Assembly (NCBI GenBank): GCA_020427395.1
Contig: JAGQON010000001.1
Location: 62,001 to 126,000, forward strand
Direction of reading: 5' to 3'
Length of the DNA stretch: 64,000 nucleotides
From: Phycisphaerales bacterium
Lineage (GTDB): Bacteria; Planctomycetota; Phycisphaerae; Phycisphaerales; UBA1924
The notes under the pieces were generated by a model that had not been told where the DNA came from, made no database searches, and saw only the letters and a program-made list of their open reading frames with translations. Positions 32,863 to 41,657 of this stretch are shown piece by piece. The position numbers and the translations under genes are program-made. Every line of letters begins with the position of its first letter. Position 1 is the stretch's first letter.

Positions 32863-34620
32863 TTATGCACTCTTTGTCGATCCACTCTTCTTGGTGCCGC
32901 TCGACGAGATCCGGGTGACCTCCTCGATACTGGTCACGCCCTCGACGGCCTTCCGCAGCGCGGCCTGCTGCACCGTCGGCAGAGAACGCTTCCGCATAGC
33001 GGTCCGCAGACCGGTCCAGTTCTCGGCGGCGATCATCTTGCGTTCCTCGTCCTCGATCGGGAACACGCCGAAGCAGCCCGTCTGGCCCGAATAACCGATT
33101 CCGTTGCAGGTGGGGCAGATCTCGGGCTTGTTGCGGATGAGCACCTGGCCGCCCTTCTTGAACAGTTGCTTAACCTTGTCGCCCGGGAGCCCGAGCTTCT
33201 TGAGCATTTCGGGCGAGGGCTGATAGGCCACCTTGCAGTTTGAGCAGAGCACGCGCACGAGCTTCTCGGCGATCACACCGTGGAGCCCCTCGGCGGCGAG
33301 CTTCGCATCACCGACGCCACGCACATACAGTTGAATGGCTGACAGCGCGTCGTCGGACTTGAGCGAGAGGTACACCCGGGTTCGGTCGTGGTCCGAGCTG
33401 GCGATGATCTTGGCGGTGCTCGCGTCGGGCAGGTCGCAGATACCCACAACATCCGGGTCGCGACGCAGTGTCGAGCGGACGGTGGTCGAGAAGTCCGCAT
33501 CCTCCTGGGTCTGATCGAACTTGATCTGCTTCACACCCTCGATCGCGTCCTCGATCTCGTACTCGATGGTCTGGATGTTCGAGGTGTAGGCATCGTGGAG
33601 CTTGAGCATCGAGTACATGGTCGTGGTCCGACCGTTGTCGCTCGGGGCTCCCAGCAGCACCACGCCCTGGGTGTTTTCCGCCCAGCCCTTCAGCAGGTCC
33701 AGCTGCGTGCCGGTCAGACCGAGGTCCGCGGGCTTACGGCGCACGGCTTCCGACGGGTTGAACATGATCGTGAGGACCATGCCGTTCTTTGAGCCGCTAC
33801 TGACGCACTTGAGGGTCTGGTTGCTCATGCCCTCGCTGGAGACGGTGACACTGCCCGCCTGCTTGCGTCGGCGGTCGCTGACATCAAGCCCGGCACATTT
33901 TTTCCAGAGGTCGATGATCTGCACCGCGTCGGTCTGGGCCATCTGCTCGCCGGGCTGACGCACGCCGTCCACAAGCATTGAAACCCCGTAGGTCTCGGGG
34001 TTCACCGGATGGACATCGATCTGGGAGGCGTGGGCGTTGTAGCCGTTGATCACGATCTCTTCCGCAGCGACGCGCACCGCGTAGGCGGTGGTCTCCTTGG
34101 CCGGTGGCATGACCTTCATCTTGTCGGCACCGACGATGGTGAGTTCCGAGCTGCCCAGCTTCTTGGCGGCCTTTTTCTCTTCGCGGCGTTCGGCCATATC
34201 AGAGAAGTCGAGCGTGAGCTTGGCGTGCTCGGGGATGCGTTCGTCCTTATTGGCAATGCTCGCGAAGACAATGATGTCGATCGCGAAGATGACGAGCGAG
34301 CCGAAGAAGGCCCCCAGCAGCCCGCCGATGCCGCCCACGGGCAGCAGCACGACCAGAGCCAGCGCGGCCACGCCGAAGAGCATGTGGATCAGGTTCCACT
34401 TCTCCTGCCCAAGGAAGAACCGCTGCGCATGCTTGTCGAGGATCGTGGAGATCATCCACGCCCATGCGAAGAACGGAGCGAGCAGGAGTACCGGCTTCCA
34501 CCAGGACACGAGGGCGAAGGCATCGCCCGCGGCCAGCGTCGGCGATATCGCGCCGAGCGTGAGTGTGTCCGTGAGCGAGCCGATCGCGTGAGTGAGTGGG
34601 ATCATCGTGGATTCGAGCAC
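32863..34620 (-). CDS. Membrane-anchored, catalytically degenerate PilB/GspE-type ATPase homologue
   Basis: A protein of 585 residues. The N-terminus has about three membrane segments (about 40-60, 78-97 and 100-122), unlike soluble PilB. From about residue 180 it follows the GspE/PilB fold, including a C-terminal four-Cys zinc motif (LCSNCK...ICPTCNGIGYSG). The active site is degraded. Walker A reads GAPSDNGRTTTMYSM, with Arg331 in place of the conserved Lys. The Walker B region reads DPDVVGICDLPD, with Asp for the usual Glu of GEIRD, and the His box reads LSLKSDDA instead of TLHTNDA. It starts with GTG behind AGAGGA. Whether it hydrolyses ATP is doubtful; a structural or regulatory role beside PilT is inferred. 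Confidence 0.8.
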   Translation of the reverse strand: MLESTMIPLTHAIGSLTDTLTLGAISPTLAAGDAFALVSWWKPVLLLAPFFAWAWMISTILDKHAQRFFLGQEKWNLIHMLFGVAALALVVLLPVGGIGGLLGAFFGSLVIFAIDIIVFASIANKDERIPEHAKLTLDFSDMAERREEKKAAKKLGSSELTIVGADKMKVMPPAKETTAYAVRVAAEEIVINGYNAHASQIDVHPVNPETYGVSMLVDGVRQPGEQMAQTDAVQIIDLWKKCAGLDVSDRRRKQAGSVTVSSEGMSNQTLKCVSSGSKNGMVLTIMFNPSEAVRRKPADLGLTGTQLDLLKGWAENTQGVVLLGAPSDNGRTTTMYSMLKLHDAYTSNIQTIEYEIEDAIEGVKQIKFDQTQEDADFSTTVRSTLRRDPDVVGICDLPDASTAKIIASSDHDRTRVYLSLKSDDALSAIQLYVRGVGDAKLAAEGLHGVIAEKLVRVLCSNCKVAYQPSPEMLKKLGLPGDKVKQLFKKGGQVLIRNKPEICPTCNGIGYSGQTGCFGVFPIEDEERKMIAAENWTGLRTAMRKRSLPTVQQAALRKAVEGVTSIEEVTRISSSGTKKSGSTKSA

Positions 34621-34757
34621 CGTCGTTTCCTCTGCTTGCCGTGTCTACCGGATCCTCACCGGCTCAGATGGGTGCCGGCGGAGTAGACCGATTGTAGAAG
34701 CCCCGCCGGTGATGCACCACGACGGGGCCGCACCGGCTTTGCCCGTTGTGTGTGGGA

Positions 34758-35915
34758 TTACGCGAACTTCTTGAGCTTCATCTGCAGCTCATCCACATTG
34801 GGCGATGCCTCGATGGCCGTACGCATGTGGATGTACTCGGCCTCGACGAGCTTCACGAGCGAGTCGTTGAAGTCGACCATGCCGATCTGCTGGGCCTCGA
34901 CCGTGTTGAGCACATCGCGAAGATCGCCCTCACGCTCGTCGAGGATGTATTTGCGGACGACGCCGTTATTAATGAGGATCTCCAGCGCCGGGATTCGGAA
35001 GATATTCTCATGCAGCGTGGGGAGCAGCTTCTGGTACACGAACGCACGCATCTGGTACGCAAGAATCTTGCGGACCTGATCGATCTCTTCCTGTGGGAAG
35101 AGACCGTAGATACGCGAGAAGGTCTGGGTGGTGCTCGACGCGTGAATGGTTCCGAAGACCAGGTGACCGGTTTCGGCCGCGTGCAGCGCGGCCTCGAATG
35201 TCTCCTGGTCACGCATCTCGCCGATGAGCACCACGTCGGGGTTCTCACGCACGAGCGCTCGCAGCCCGGTCTTGAAGTCGAGGCAGTCGAGCCCGATCTC
35301 GCGCTGATTGATCGTGGCCTTCTTGTCTTCGAAGATGTACTCGATCGGGTCTTCGAGCGTGAGGATGTGCACGCTCTTGCGGGCATTCACATAGTCGAGC
35401 ATGGAGGCGATGGTGGTGGACTTTCCCGAGCCGGTCACGCCGCAGAGCAGCACGATGCCCTGCGGCTGCATCGCGATCTCGCTCATGACCTCAGGCAGAT
35501 GCAGCCCCTCGAAGGGCAGGATCTCGCTGGTGATGTTTCGAGCCGCGACGGAGATGGTCCCGCGCGCCTGGAACAGGTTCACACGGAAGCGGTGCTTGGC
35601 GTCGTAGTTGTAGGCGAAGTCGACCGAGCCGAACTTATGCAGGTCCTTCATCTGCTCGTCGGTGAGAATTTCCTTGGTGATCTTGAAGAACTCTTCAGCG
35701 CTGACCGGTTCGACATCCAGCGCCTTGAGCGAGCCACGCATACGGACCTTGGGTTTCTGGTTCGACTTCATGATGAGGTCGGATGCCCCGAACTTGATCG
35801 TGGCCTTCAGGAAGTCGCCCCAGCGGGTCGCGTGCGGGTCCTTTTTGACGATCGCTGGGTCGAGGTCCACATGCCCCGCGGTCGCGCTGGAAGAGGGAGA
35901 TTCGGTCAAGCTCAT
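34758..35915 (-). CDS. pilT: Twitching-motility-type ATPase PilT
   Basis: A hexameric ATPase that retracts type IV pili. The 385-residue protein keeps every catalytic motif: Walker A GVTGSGKST (159-167, Lys165), Asp box LTLEDPIEYIF, Walker B DVVLIGEMRDQETFEAAL and His box TGHLVFGTIHASST. The PilT-specific C-terminal AIRLEN-like stretch is less clear ('LREGDLRD'-like region near the end). The N-terminus has FLKATIKFGASDLIMKSNQK, a PilT-type PAS-like region. AAGGACAAACTGAT precedes the ATG. It lies upstream of the degenerate PilB-like gene. No pilus structural genes are in this window. Confidence 0.93.
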   Translation of the reverse strand: MSLTESPSSSATAGHVDLDPAIVKKDPHATRWGDFLKATIKFGASDLIMKSNQKPKVRMRGSLKALDVEPVSAEEFFKITKEILTDEQMKDLHKFGSVDFAYNYDAKHRFRVNLFQARGTISVAARNITSEILPFEGLHLPEVMSEIAMQPQGIVLLCGVTGSGKSTTIASMLDYVNARKSVHILTLEDPIEYIFEDKKATINQREIGLDCLDFKTGLRALVRENPDVVLIGEMRDQETFEAALHAAETGHLVFGTIHASSTTQTFSRIYGLFPQEEIDQVRKILAYQMRAFVYQKLLPTLHENIFRIPALEILINNGVVRKYILDEREGDLRDVLNTVEAQQIGMVDFNDSLVKLVEAEYIHMRTAIEASPNVDELQMKLKKFA

Positions 35916-36281
35916 ATCAGTTTGTCCTTGTTACCGAAGCCGCCCGGAACCGGGCGGGGATGGGTCGTGTGAGTCTCGGCCACGGCTCGATCAAGCTGTC
36001 GCTCGATCAGACACCGTGGTGGGGGTTATTCTAGACGGCGCTGAGCGGGACGCCCGGAGAACCCGGGCTGACTTTCGTCCCCAGCATGGGGTGCCGGATC
36101 GCTCATGCAGTCGGCAGATCATGTTCGCGAATCGGGCGGATCCGGTTCCCTTGAAGCTGTTGTGTGAAGCTGGGAAAGCGCGTAAGTGAGAGAGTCCATC
36201 ATGAAAAAGCGGGGCCGGTGTGGCCCCGCTTGTCGTTGAACTGATGAAAGTTGTGCAGACCCAAGAGTCTACGCTGATGCG
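35916..36281. other. Intergenic region between the sigma factor gene and pilT
   Basis: About 365 bases, no coding frame. It holds a strong hairpin in the pilT leader (CCGCCCGG-AA-CCGGGCGG at 35940-35957), a related hairpin at 36052-36068 (GCCCGG-AGAAC-CCGGGC), and a leftward terminator at 36204-36231 serving the sigma factor gene. Confidence 0.5.
36204..36231 (-). terminator. Terminator of the sigma factor gene
   Basis: On the minus strand AAGCGGGGCC (36222-36231 complement) pairs with GGCCCCGCTT (36207-36216 complement) around a five-base loop. A T-run follows (plus-strand A-run 36204-36208). Confidence 0.8.
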
Positions 36282-37346
36282 TCAGTTGGCGCCGATCGCC
36301 TCGGCCTCGCGGGCCTCACGCTCGGTGGTGCCCAGGAAGTTCGACTCAAGCTCCTGACGGATCTTCTCCATCGCCTTGTTCTGGATCTGACGCACGCGTT
36401 CCTTGGTGACGCCGATGATCTGCCCAACCTGCTCGAGGGTCATGGGCTTCTCAAGTCCGCCGCTCTCAAGCCCGAAACGGTGCTCGAGGACGGTCTTCTC
36501 GACATCGGTCAGGTCGGCACGGTTATCCATGACGATCTCTCGCACCTCGCTGGCGGTGTCCTTCTCAAAGTCGGCCCGCTTGGTCTCGAGGAAGTTGGAC
36601 TTCTCGAGCTTGGGGTCGAAATCGGTCGGGAACCGCTGGCGGTACTTGCTCAGCTTCATCCCCTGGCGGCTGAACGCCTTGAGGATCGCCCGGCAGGCAT
36701 AGGTCGAGAACTTGAACCCGCGACCAGCGTCGAACTTGTCGACGGCTCGGAGCAGGGCCATGTTGCCCTCGCTGACCAGGTCCGCGAAGTCCACCTCGCT
36801 CATGCGGGTCCGCTTGGCCATGGCCAGGACCAACGCGAGGTTGGTTTCCGCGATCTGCTCACGGATACGCTCGGCCTTGCGGTGCCAGTGGAGGAGCTGA
36901 TCCGCCTGCTCGGCGGTCGGCTTCTTGTCCGGGCGGGCCCAGACCTCTTGCTGAAGCTTGTACACGCGGTAACGCGAGTAGTTGAACTGGTGGAAGAGCA
37001 CCCGCTCCTCGGCACCGGTCAGGATCACCTGCTGCGACGATTTGACGGTCCGGGTCCGTGAGATCGACGAGATGTCGTCCATCACCGGGTGGTACCAGCT
37101 CGTATCGGGCAGGGCGATATCGGGCGCATCGTCATAGATATTCTGCTCGGCATCGTCCTCGTAGAAGACCTCCGAGTCGATGAAATCCTGTTCTTTGGAC
37201 AGGATCTGATTGAGCAAACGCTCGTCCTCATGCGACAGCTGACGCGAGGTCTTGCCCGCACGGGTTGAGGTGCGTGTAACCCCGACGCGATGCCTTCTGC
37301 GCATCTGCTCAAGGGGGCTGGGTGTATTGCTTGCTGCTTGCATCAT
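36282..37346 (-). CDS. RpoD/SigA-like sigma-70 family RNA polymerase sigma factor
   Basis: A protein of 354 residues. Region 2 spans about 165-225 with ETNLALVLAMAKR, DLVSEGNMALLRAVDKFDAG and RGFKFSTYACRAILKAF. Region 3 follows, and region 4 is TLEQVGQIIGVTKERVRQIQ with a C-terminal helix. An Asp/Glu-rich stretch (about 53-80) and a Lys/Arg-rich N-terminus precede region 2; region 1.1 of a full RpoD is absent. So it is a group 2-like factor or a lineage-specific primary sigma. Start: two adjacent ATGs at 37344-37346 and 37341-37343 follow GGAGAAGC; the longer reading from 37442 has no ribosome site. Binds core polymerase and promoter -10/-35. Confidence 0.88.
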   Translation of the reverse strand: MMQAASNTPSPLEQMRRRHRVGVTRTSTRAGKTSRQLSHEDERLLNQILSKEQDFIDSEVFYEDDAEQNIYDDAPDIALPDTSWYHPVMDDISSISRTRTVKSSQQVILTGAEERVLFHQFNYSRYRVYKLQQEVWARPDKKPTAEQADQLLHWHRKAERIREQIAETNLALVLAMAKRTRMSEVDFADLVSEGNMALLRAVDKFDAGRGFKFSTYACRAILKAFSRQGMKLSKYRQRFPTDFDPKLEKSNFLETKRADFEKDTASEVREIVMDNRADLTDVEKTVLEHRFGLESGGLEKPMTLEQVGQIIGVTKERVRQIQNKAMEKIRQELESNFLGTTEREAREAEAIGAN

Positions 37347-38483
37347 GCTTCTCCGCCCGCCACGCTCCTGTAGCGGTGAGTTCTCAGGTTCTGGCCCTTC
37401 CGGGCCGGTCGTGGGGCAGTGCCCCGGTCCCAAAGCGAACATCGCACAAAGGCTCGCCTTGCCGCTGACAACCCGTTCCTGCTGCGTTGGCGGCTTTCCG
37501 ATCGATTGATCGGGGCCGATTCCTACGCATCCAGCATGGCTGGGATGCGTGATTCAGGGATATTGGTCCCAAGTACGCAGAAAATCGGATTGTCACTGCT
37601 CCGATATCACTCGTCTTCGTCCGAGTGCCGCGGAGCGGTTCCCATTCCTACATGTGGTGCCACACACATCCGGTGTGCGTGGGAACGACGGCTGCCGATG
37701 GCTCCATGCTTGTGTTGGCCGGGCATCACTGAGGGCGTTCGCATGAGCGACGCGGAGTGTTGGATGCGGTGCGGCGTGTGGGTGGAGGCCGGGCAGGTTG
37801 TCGAGTGACCGTTTTCGTCACTCATGGGGACATGCTCGAGTCGCGATCTGACCGGGGTTTGCCGGTGCGAAACCGAGTTGTCGCCATTCTCAATGCATAC
37901 GAAGAAGCGACGCATAAGTTTCGTGTAGAACCGTGGTTCGAGACAAAATCTTCGAATGTCAGCCGGAAAAAATCGCTCCGACCCGATCAGCCCTTGCTCG
38001 CTGCCTTTTGACGAACAACGCATTCAGGTGTTGATCCTGGCCGATCCTGGCCGCTGCTGGGTAAGCCATCTCACCCGCCGGCGATCGCATCCTGCGATTC
38101 GCCGCTGATCCGGAACGATTCACGGTCAATCTGGGCAAGATACGCCCGAAGACCGTCTGGCAACTCGGTTGACGGCCGATAATCTCGGTCCTACTGTCAA
38201 CCGTCGGGCGATCGTGAAAGCGGTCTGCTTGACCTCTTGGCGCGATCGTGGTGCCCGCGTACCGGGTCGCCAGTATACCCATCATGCCAAAAAGAAACAA
38301 CACGAACATGCATAATCAGGCATTCCACCCCATTTTCGTCAAAAAAACGGGGTTGATTCAGGTTCTGCACGCTCGTGTGCACGCTTCATCCACAATTCCC
38401 ACACAAAGACCGGAGATTGACACCGGTCTTTGTCATTGATCGGGCCCCAGAGCCCAGAACCCGAACCAGCAAGGAGAGGCCTT
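37347..38483. other. 1.1 kb non-coding region upstream of sodA
   Basis: The longest stretch without a gene in the window. I see no convincing frame: candidate frames have poor codon character and no ribosome sites. It contains inverted repeats: GAGTGAC/GTCACTC at 37803-37823; GTTCCCA (37637-37643) with TGGGAAC (37680-37686); and CGGTTGAC/GTCAACCG at 38166-38203, which overlaps TTGACG-N17-TACTGT, a possible promoter toward sodA. A terminator-like hairpin lies at 38403-38433. It likely includes the promoters of the sigma factor gene (left) and sodA (right). Confidence 0.5.
38403..38433 (+). terminator. Hairpin in the sodA leader (terminator-like)
   Basis: A perfect 11-bp stem ACAAAGACCGG (38403-38413) / CCGGTCTTTGT (38423-38433) has a nine-base loop. 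It lies 50 bases before the sodA ATG, with only a short T-run. It could end an upstream transcript or form a structured sodA leader. Confidence 0.4.
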
Positions 38484-39095
<612 letters not shown>

Positions 39096-39117
39096 TCTTC
39101 AGCGACATCACACCATC

Positions 39118-39144
39118 AACCCGCGAGCAATCGCGGGTTTTTTC
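39118..39144 (+). terminator. Rho-independent terminator after sodA
   Basis: AACCCGCGA (39118-39126), GCAA loop, TCGCGGGTT (39131-39139), then T residues. Confidence 0.88.
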
Positions 39145-39167
39145 GTGCCCGCTCCGTATCATCACGC

Positions 39168-39779
39168 GTGAGCAAGAAGAACATCATCCTCACGCTCTGG
39201 CTGATCTCGCCGATCGCGACCTTCGCGGGGCTGTATGTACTGATCTTCGTGACGCTCGACAAGGACCGCCCCATGGCCGACGCCGTGCCCTACGGCGCGG
39301 GTGCTGGCGACACGGGCGACGCCAACGCCATCGGTCAGTGGCTCGCGGGTCGGAACCCCGACGCGATCTCGCTGGCGACCAAGGCCAAACGCGAGGGGCT
39401 GATGATCTCACCCACGGATTGGCCCGGTGGCGTACGGCTCACAATCCCCGCCCGCGCGCTGCCTGAGGATGCGCACTCGGTGTATCTCACTGTGATCTTC
39501 AAGGAGCAGGGACGATTCAGCACCACCGGCATGAAGCACGATCAGGAGCAGGGCGTGTTCGAGACCAAGCTTGAGCAGAAGACGCTCAAGCAGGGTGCCC
39601 GCTTTGTGATCGCCACATCACTGCCCAGCCGCGAAGGGGATCGGTTCGTGGATGACGACGGGCGGTCTTTGGCGGTGCTCTCGATGTCGCCCGTGCTGGC
39701 ACCGCGCGCTGTGGATGTGAACGACCCGCTGCCGGTGCTGCTGCCGATCGAGTCGGTGTACAGGGATACGGCGCCGTGA
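39168..39779 (+). CDS. Single-TM protein of unknown function
   Basis: A protein of 203 residues, not recognised. One N-terminal membrane segment (about 6-28, IILTLWLISPIATFAGLYVL) is followed by a soluble, probably periplasmic domain that includes PGGVRLTIPARALPEDAHSV. It starts with GTG at 39168 shortly after the sodA terminator. Its stop overlaps the GTG start of the zinc-ribbon protein (GTGA at 39776-39779), so the two are likely made together. Confidence 0.65.
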   Translation: MSKKNIILTLWLISPIATFAGLYVLIFVTLDKDRPMADAVPYGAGAGDTGDANAIGQWLAGRNPDAISLATKAKREGLMISPTDWPGGVRLTIPARALPEDAHSVYLTVIFKEQGRFSTTGMKHDQEQGVFETKLEQKTLKQGARFVIATSLPSREGDRFVDDDGRSLAVLSMSPVLAPRAVDVNDPLPVLLPIESVYRDTAP

Positions 39780-40291
39780 GGCTGATCAGCAGAAAACTCT
39801 GGCGGGCGTATCCCCAACTTGACCGCTATAGCGATGAGGTCTGCAAGCGCTACATGCGACACGCGTTCCATCGCCGTAATCTCTGGAAGGGTGTGCTACT
39901 TCTGATCACGACAGTAATTGTCGCGATCGTCGTAGCGGCGGTATCAATCCACTTCTTTGGTTATGAAGTGCAGGCGTATTCGGGGTCGCGTCGAGGATCT
40001 GTGTCGATCATGTTTGGCCTCATGATCGTTGGGGCATTTCTCACGAGCGTCTTGTGGTTTCCCGTTGTGAGTTGTTTCATAGTTCGTGACTTCTGGCTCA
40101 GGCATGTGATCCAAAAGCAACTTCAGTCCACCAACTGCTCGGGATGTGACTACCAACTCCTTGGGCTGACCATCGAGCGAGAAGAGCAATCAGCCTTTGT
40201 CACCTGCCCTGAGTGTGGTAATCGAGTTGAACTGAACACAGGGCACATCATGGAAGGTGATGTCGATCCGCATATTCTGCGGTGTTCTTGA
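39776..40291 (+). CDS. Zinc-ribbon membrane protein of unknown function
   Basis: A protein of 171 residues. Two hydrophobic segments lie at about 40-62 and 77-99. The C-terminal tail is a zinc ribbon: NCSGCDYQLLGL paired with VTCPECGNRVEL. This ribbon is frequent in planctomycete proteins, and the fragment at 3-227 has the same second half. Start GTG overlaps the preceding gene's stop. Its stop codon directly abuts that of the convergent DUF1501 gene with no spacer. The role of the metal site is not known. Confidence 0.7.
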   Translation: MRLISRKLWRAYPQLDRYSDEVCKRYMRHAFHRRNLWKGVLLLITTVIVAIVVAAVSIHFFGYEVQAYSGSRRGSVSIMFGLMIVGAFLTSVLWFPVVSCFIVRDFWLRHVIQKQLQSTNCSGCDYQLLGLTIEREEQSAFVTCPECGNRVELNTGHIMEGDVDPHILRCS

Positions 40292-41632
40292 TCACGCGTT
40301 GAGCACCCGAAGGTGATTGAACCGCCCGTCGAGCACATCGCTGCTCTTGGTGCTCAGCCAGTCGTCGAGAATCTCGGCGTAGACGCTTCGGAAGTCGCAG
40401 GTGTACTTGAGGTCGCCTTGGTCGAGACTGGTGAGCGAGGGATGGCGCGAGTGGAAGCCGCCGCGCACCTTGGGGCCGAACATGAACATGGGGGCCGCGG
40501 TGCCGTGGTCGGTGCCGTTGGAGGCGTTCTGCCCGACGCGCCGCCCGAACTCGCTGAATGCGATGGTAATGACGCGCTTGTCGTTGCCCTGGGCCGCGAG
40601 GTCTTTCTGGAAGGAGCGCACCGCATCGCTGAACTGCCCCAGCAGGCGGGCGTGGTTGCCGACCTGGTTGGCGTGCGTGTCGAAGCTGCCGTGCGAGGCG
40701 TAGTAGACGCGGGTCTTGAGCCCGGCCCGGATCATGGCGCCGATCATGCTCAGCTGACCGCCGAGGTTGCTGTTGGGGTACTGCACCAGCGGCTTCTCGC
40801 TCACGGCCCGGCGGATGGTGTCCGATGACACCCGCGCATCGAGCGCCGTGCGGAGCAGGAAGGCGTTGTTGCTGTCCTTCTCGTGATCGATCCGCTCGTT
40901 GATCATGTCGGTGAGCTTGCGGTGCTCCTCGACGATGTCGTCGCTGTACTTCTTCCCAGCCCACGCGAACAGGTCCGCTGATTCGAACGAGACCGGCATC
41001 ATCGTCCTCCCCGAGAGCATCAGGGGGGCCTCGTTGCCGATGGCGATGGGGGGCTCAACGCGCTTCATCGAGCCGTCGTCCGTCCCGCTCTCACCCTTGC
41101 CATAGCCGCAGCACTGGGCATCAACATAGCGCCCGATCCAGCCGTCGCCCGTGCCTGACAGCTCGCCAGTGTGCCAGATGTCCATCGATGCGAAGTGCGA
41201 GCGGTTGGGGTTGGGGTAGCCAACACCCTGCACGATGGCGCACTGGCCCTCGTCGTAGAGCTCGCGGATGCCCGTCATGGCGTTGTTGATCCCCAGATCG
41301 CCGGCCCCGTTGGTGCCGTTGCGGCTGAGGATGTGCAGGTTGTCGGCCCTCAGCCCGATGCTGGGGCGCAGGCGGTAGTAGGCGTCGTCGCGGTAGGGGA
41401 CGACAGTGTTGAGCCCGTCGTTGCCGCCGCTGAGCTGGATGATGACGAGAATGTTGTCCTCGTTCACGCCCGGGATCGACGAGAGCCCGGCCTCAGCGGT
41501 TGGCATGGCCATCGCCGAGCTCTGGATGAACGCCGGCACGGTGACGGCCGCGGATGCGAGCAGGGCCGAGTGCTGCAGGAACACGCGCCGCGTGTAGGCC
41601 TTGGCTCGGGTTGGGTCGTTGTGCAGATTCAT
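40292..41632 (-). CDS. DUF1501 family exported protein (Tat signal)
   Basis: A protein of 446 residues. A twin-arginine signal (TRRVFLQHSALLASAAVTVP) leads to the DUF1501 fold with LVIIQLSGGNDGLNTVVPYR, FASMDIWHTGELSGTGDGWI and GTDHGTAAPMFMFGPKVRGG. The family is distantly related to sulfatase/alkaline phosphatase-like enzymes and is abundant in planctomycetes; its biochemical role is not settled. GGGAGAACCCGC precedes the ATG. It is encoded 25 bases after the DUF1800 gene, and the pairing of the two families is recurrent. Confidence 0.93.
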   Translation of the reverse strand: MNLHNDPTRAKAYTRRVFLQHSALLASAAVTVPAFIQSSAMAMPTAEAGLSSIPGVNEDNILVIIQLSGGNDGLNTVVPYRDDAYYRLRPSIGLRADNLHILSRNGTNGAGDLGINNAMTGIRELYDEGQCAIVQGVGYPNPNRSHFASMDIWHTGELSGTGDGWIGRYVDAQCCGYGKGESGTDDGSMKRVEPPIAIGNEAPLMLSGRTMMPVSFESADLFAWAGKKYSDDIVEEHRKLTDMINERIDHEKDSNNAFLLRTALDARVSSDTIRRAVSEKPLVQYPNSNLGGQLSMIGAMIRAGLKTRVYYASHGSFDTHANQVGNHARLLGQFSDAVRSFQKDLAAQGNDKRVITIAFSEFGRRVGQNASNGTDHGTAAPMFMFGPKVRGGFHSRHPSLTSLDQGDLKYTCDFRSVYAEILDDWLSTKSSDVLDGRFNHLRVLNA

Positions 41633-41657
41633 GCGGGTTCTCCCGATCGGGGTGCGC

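Noticed and set aside
31942..33243. 433-codon plus-strand frame across the CvpA-like and PilB-like genes
   Set aside because: Antisense shadow with no ribosome site and no recognisable domain.
37419..37808. 129-codon frame upstream of sodA
   Set aside because: No ribosome site, no domain, and biased toward Arg/Ser/Cys as in non-coding DNA; overlaps the sigma factor gene's leader.
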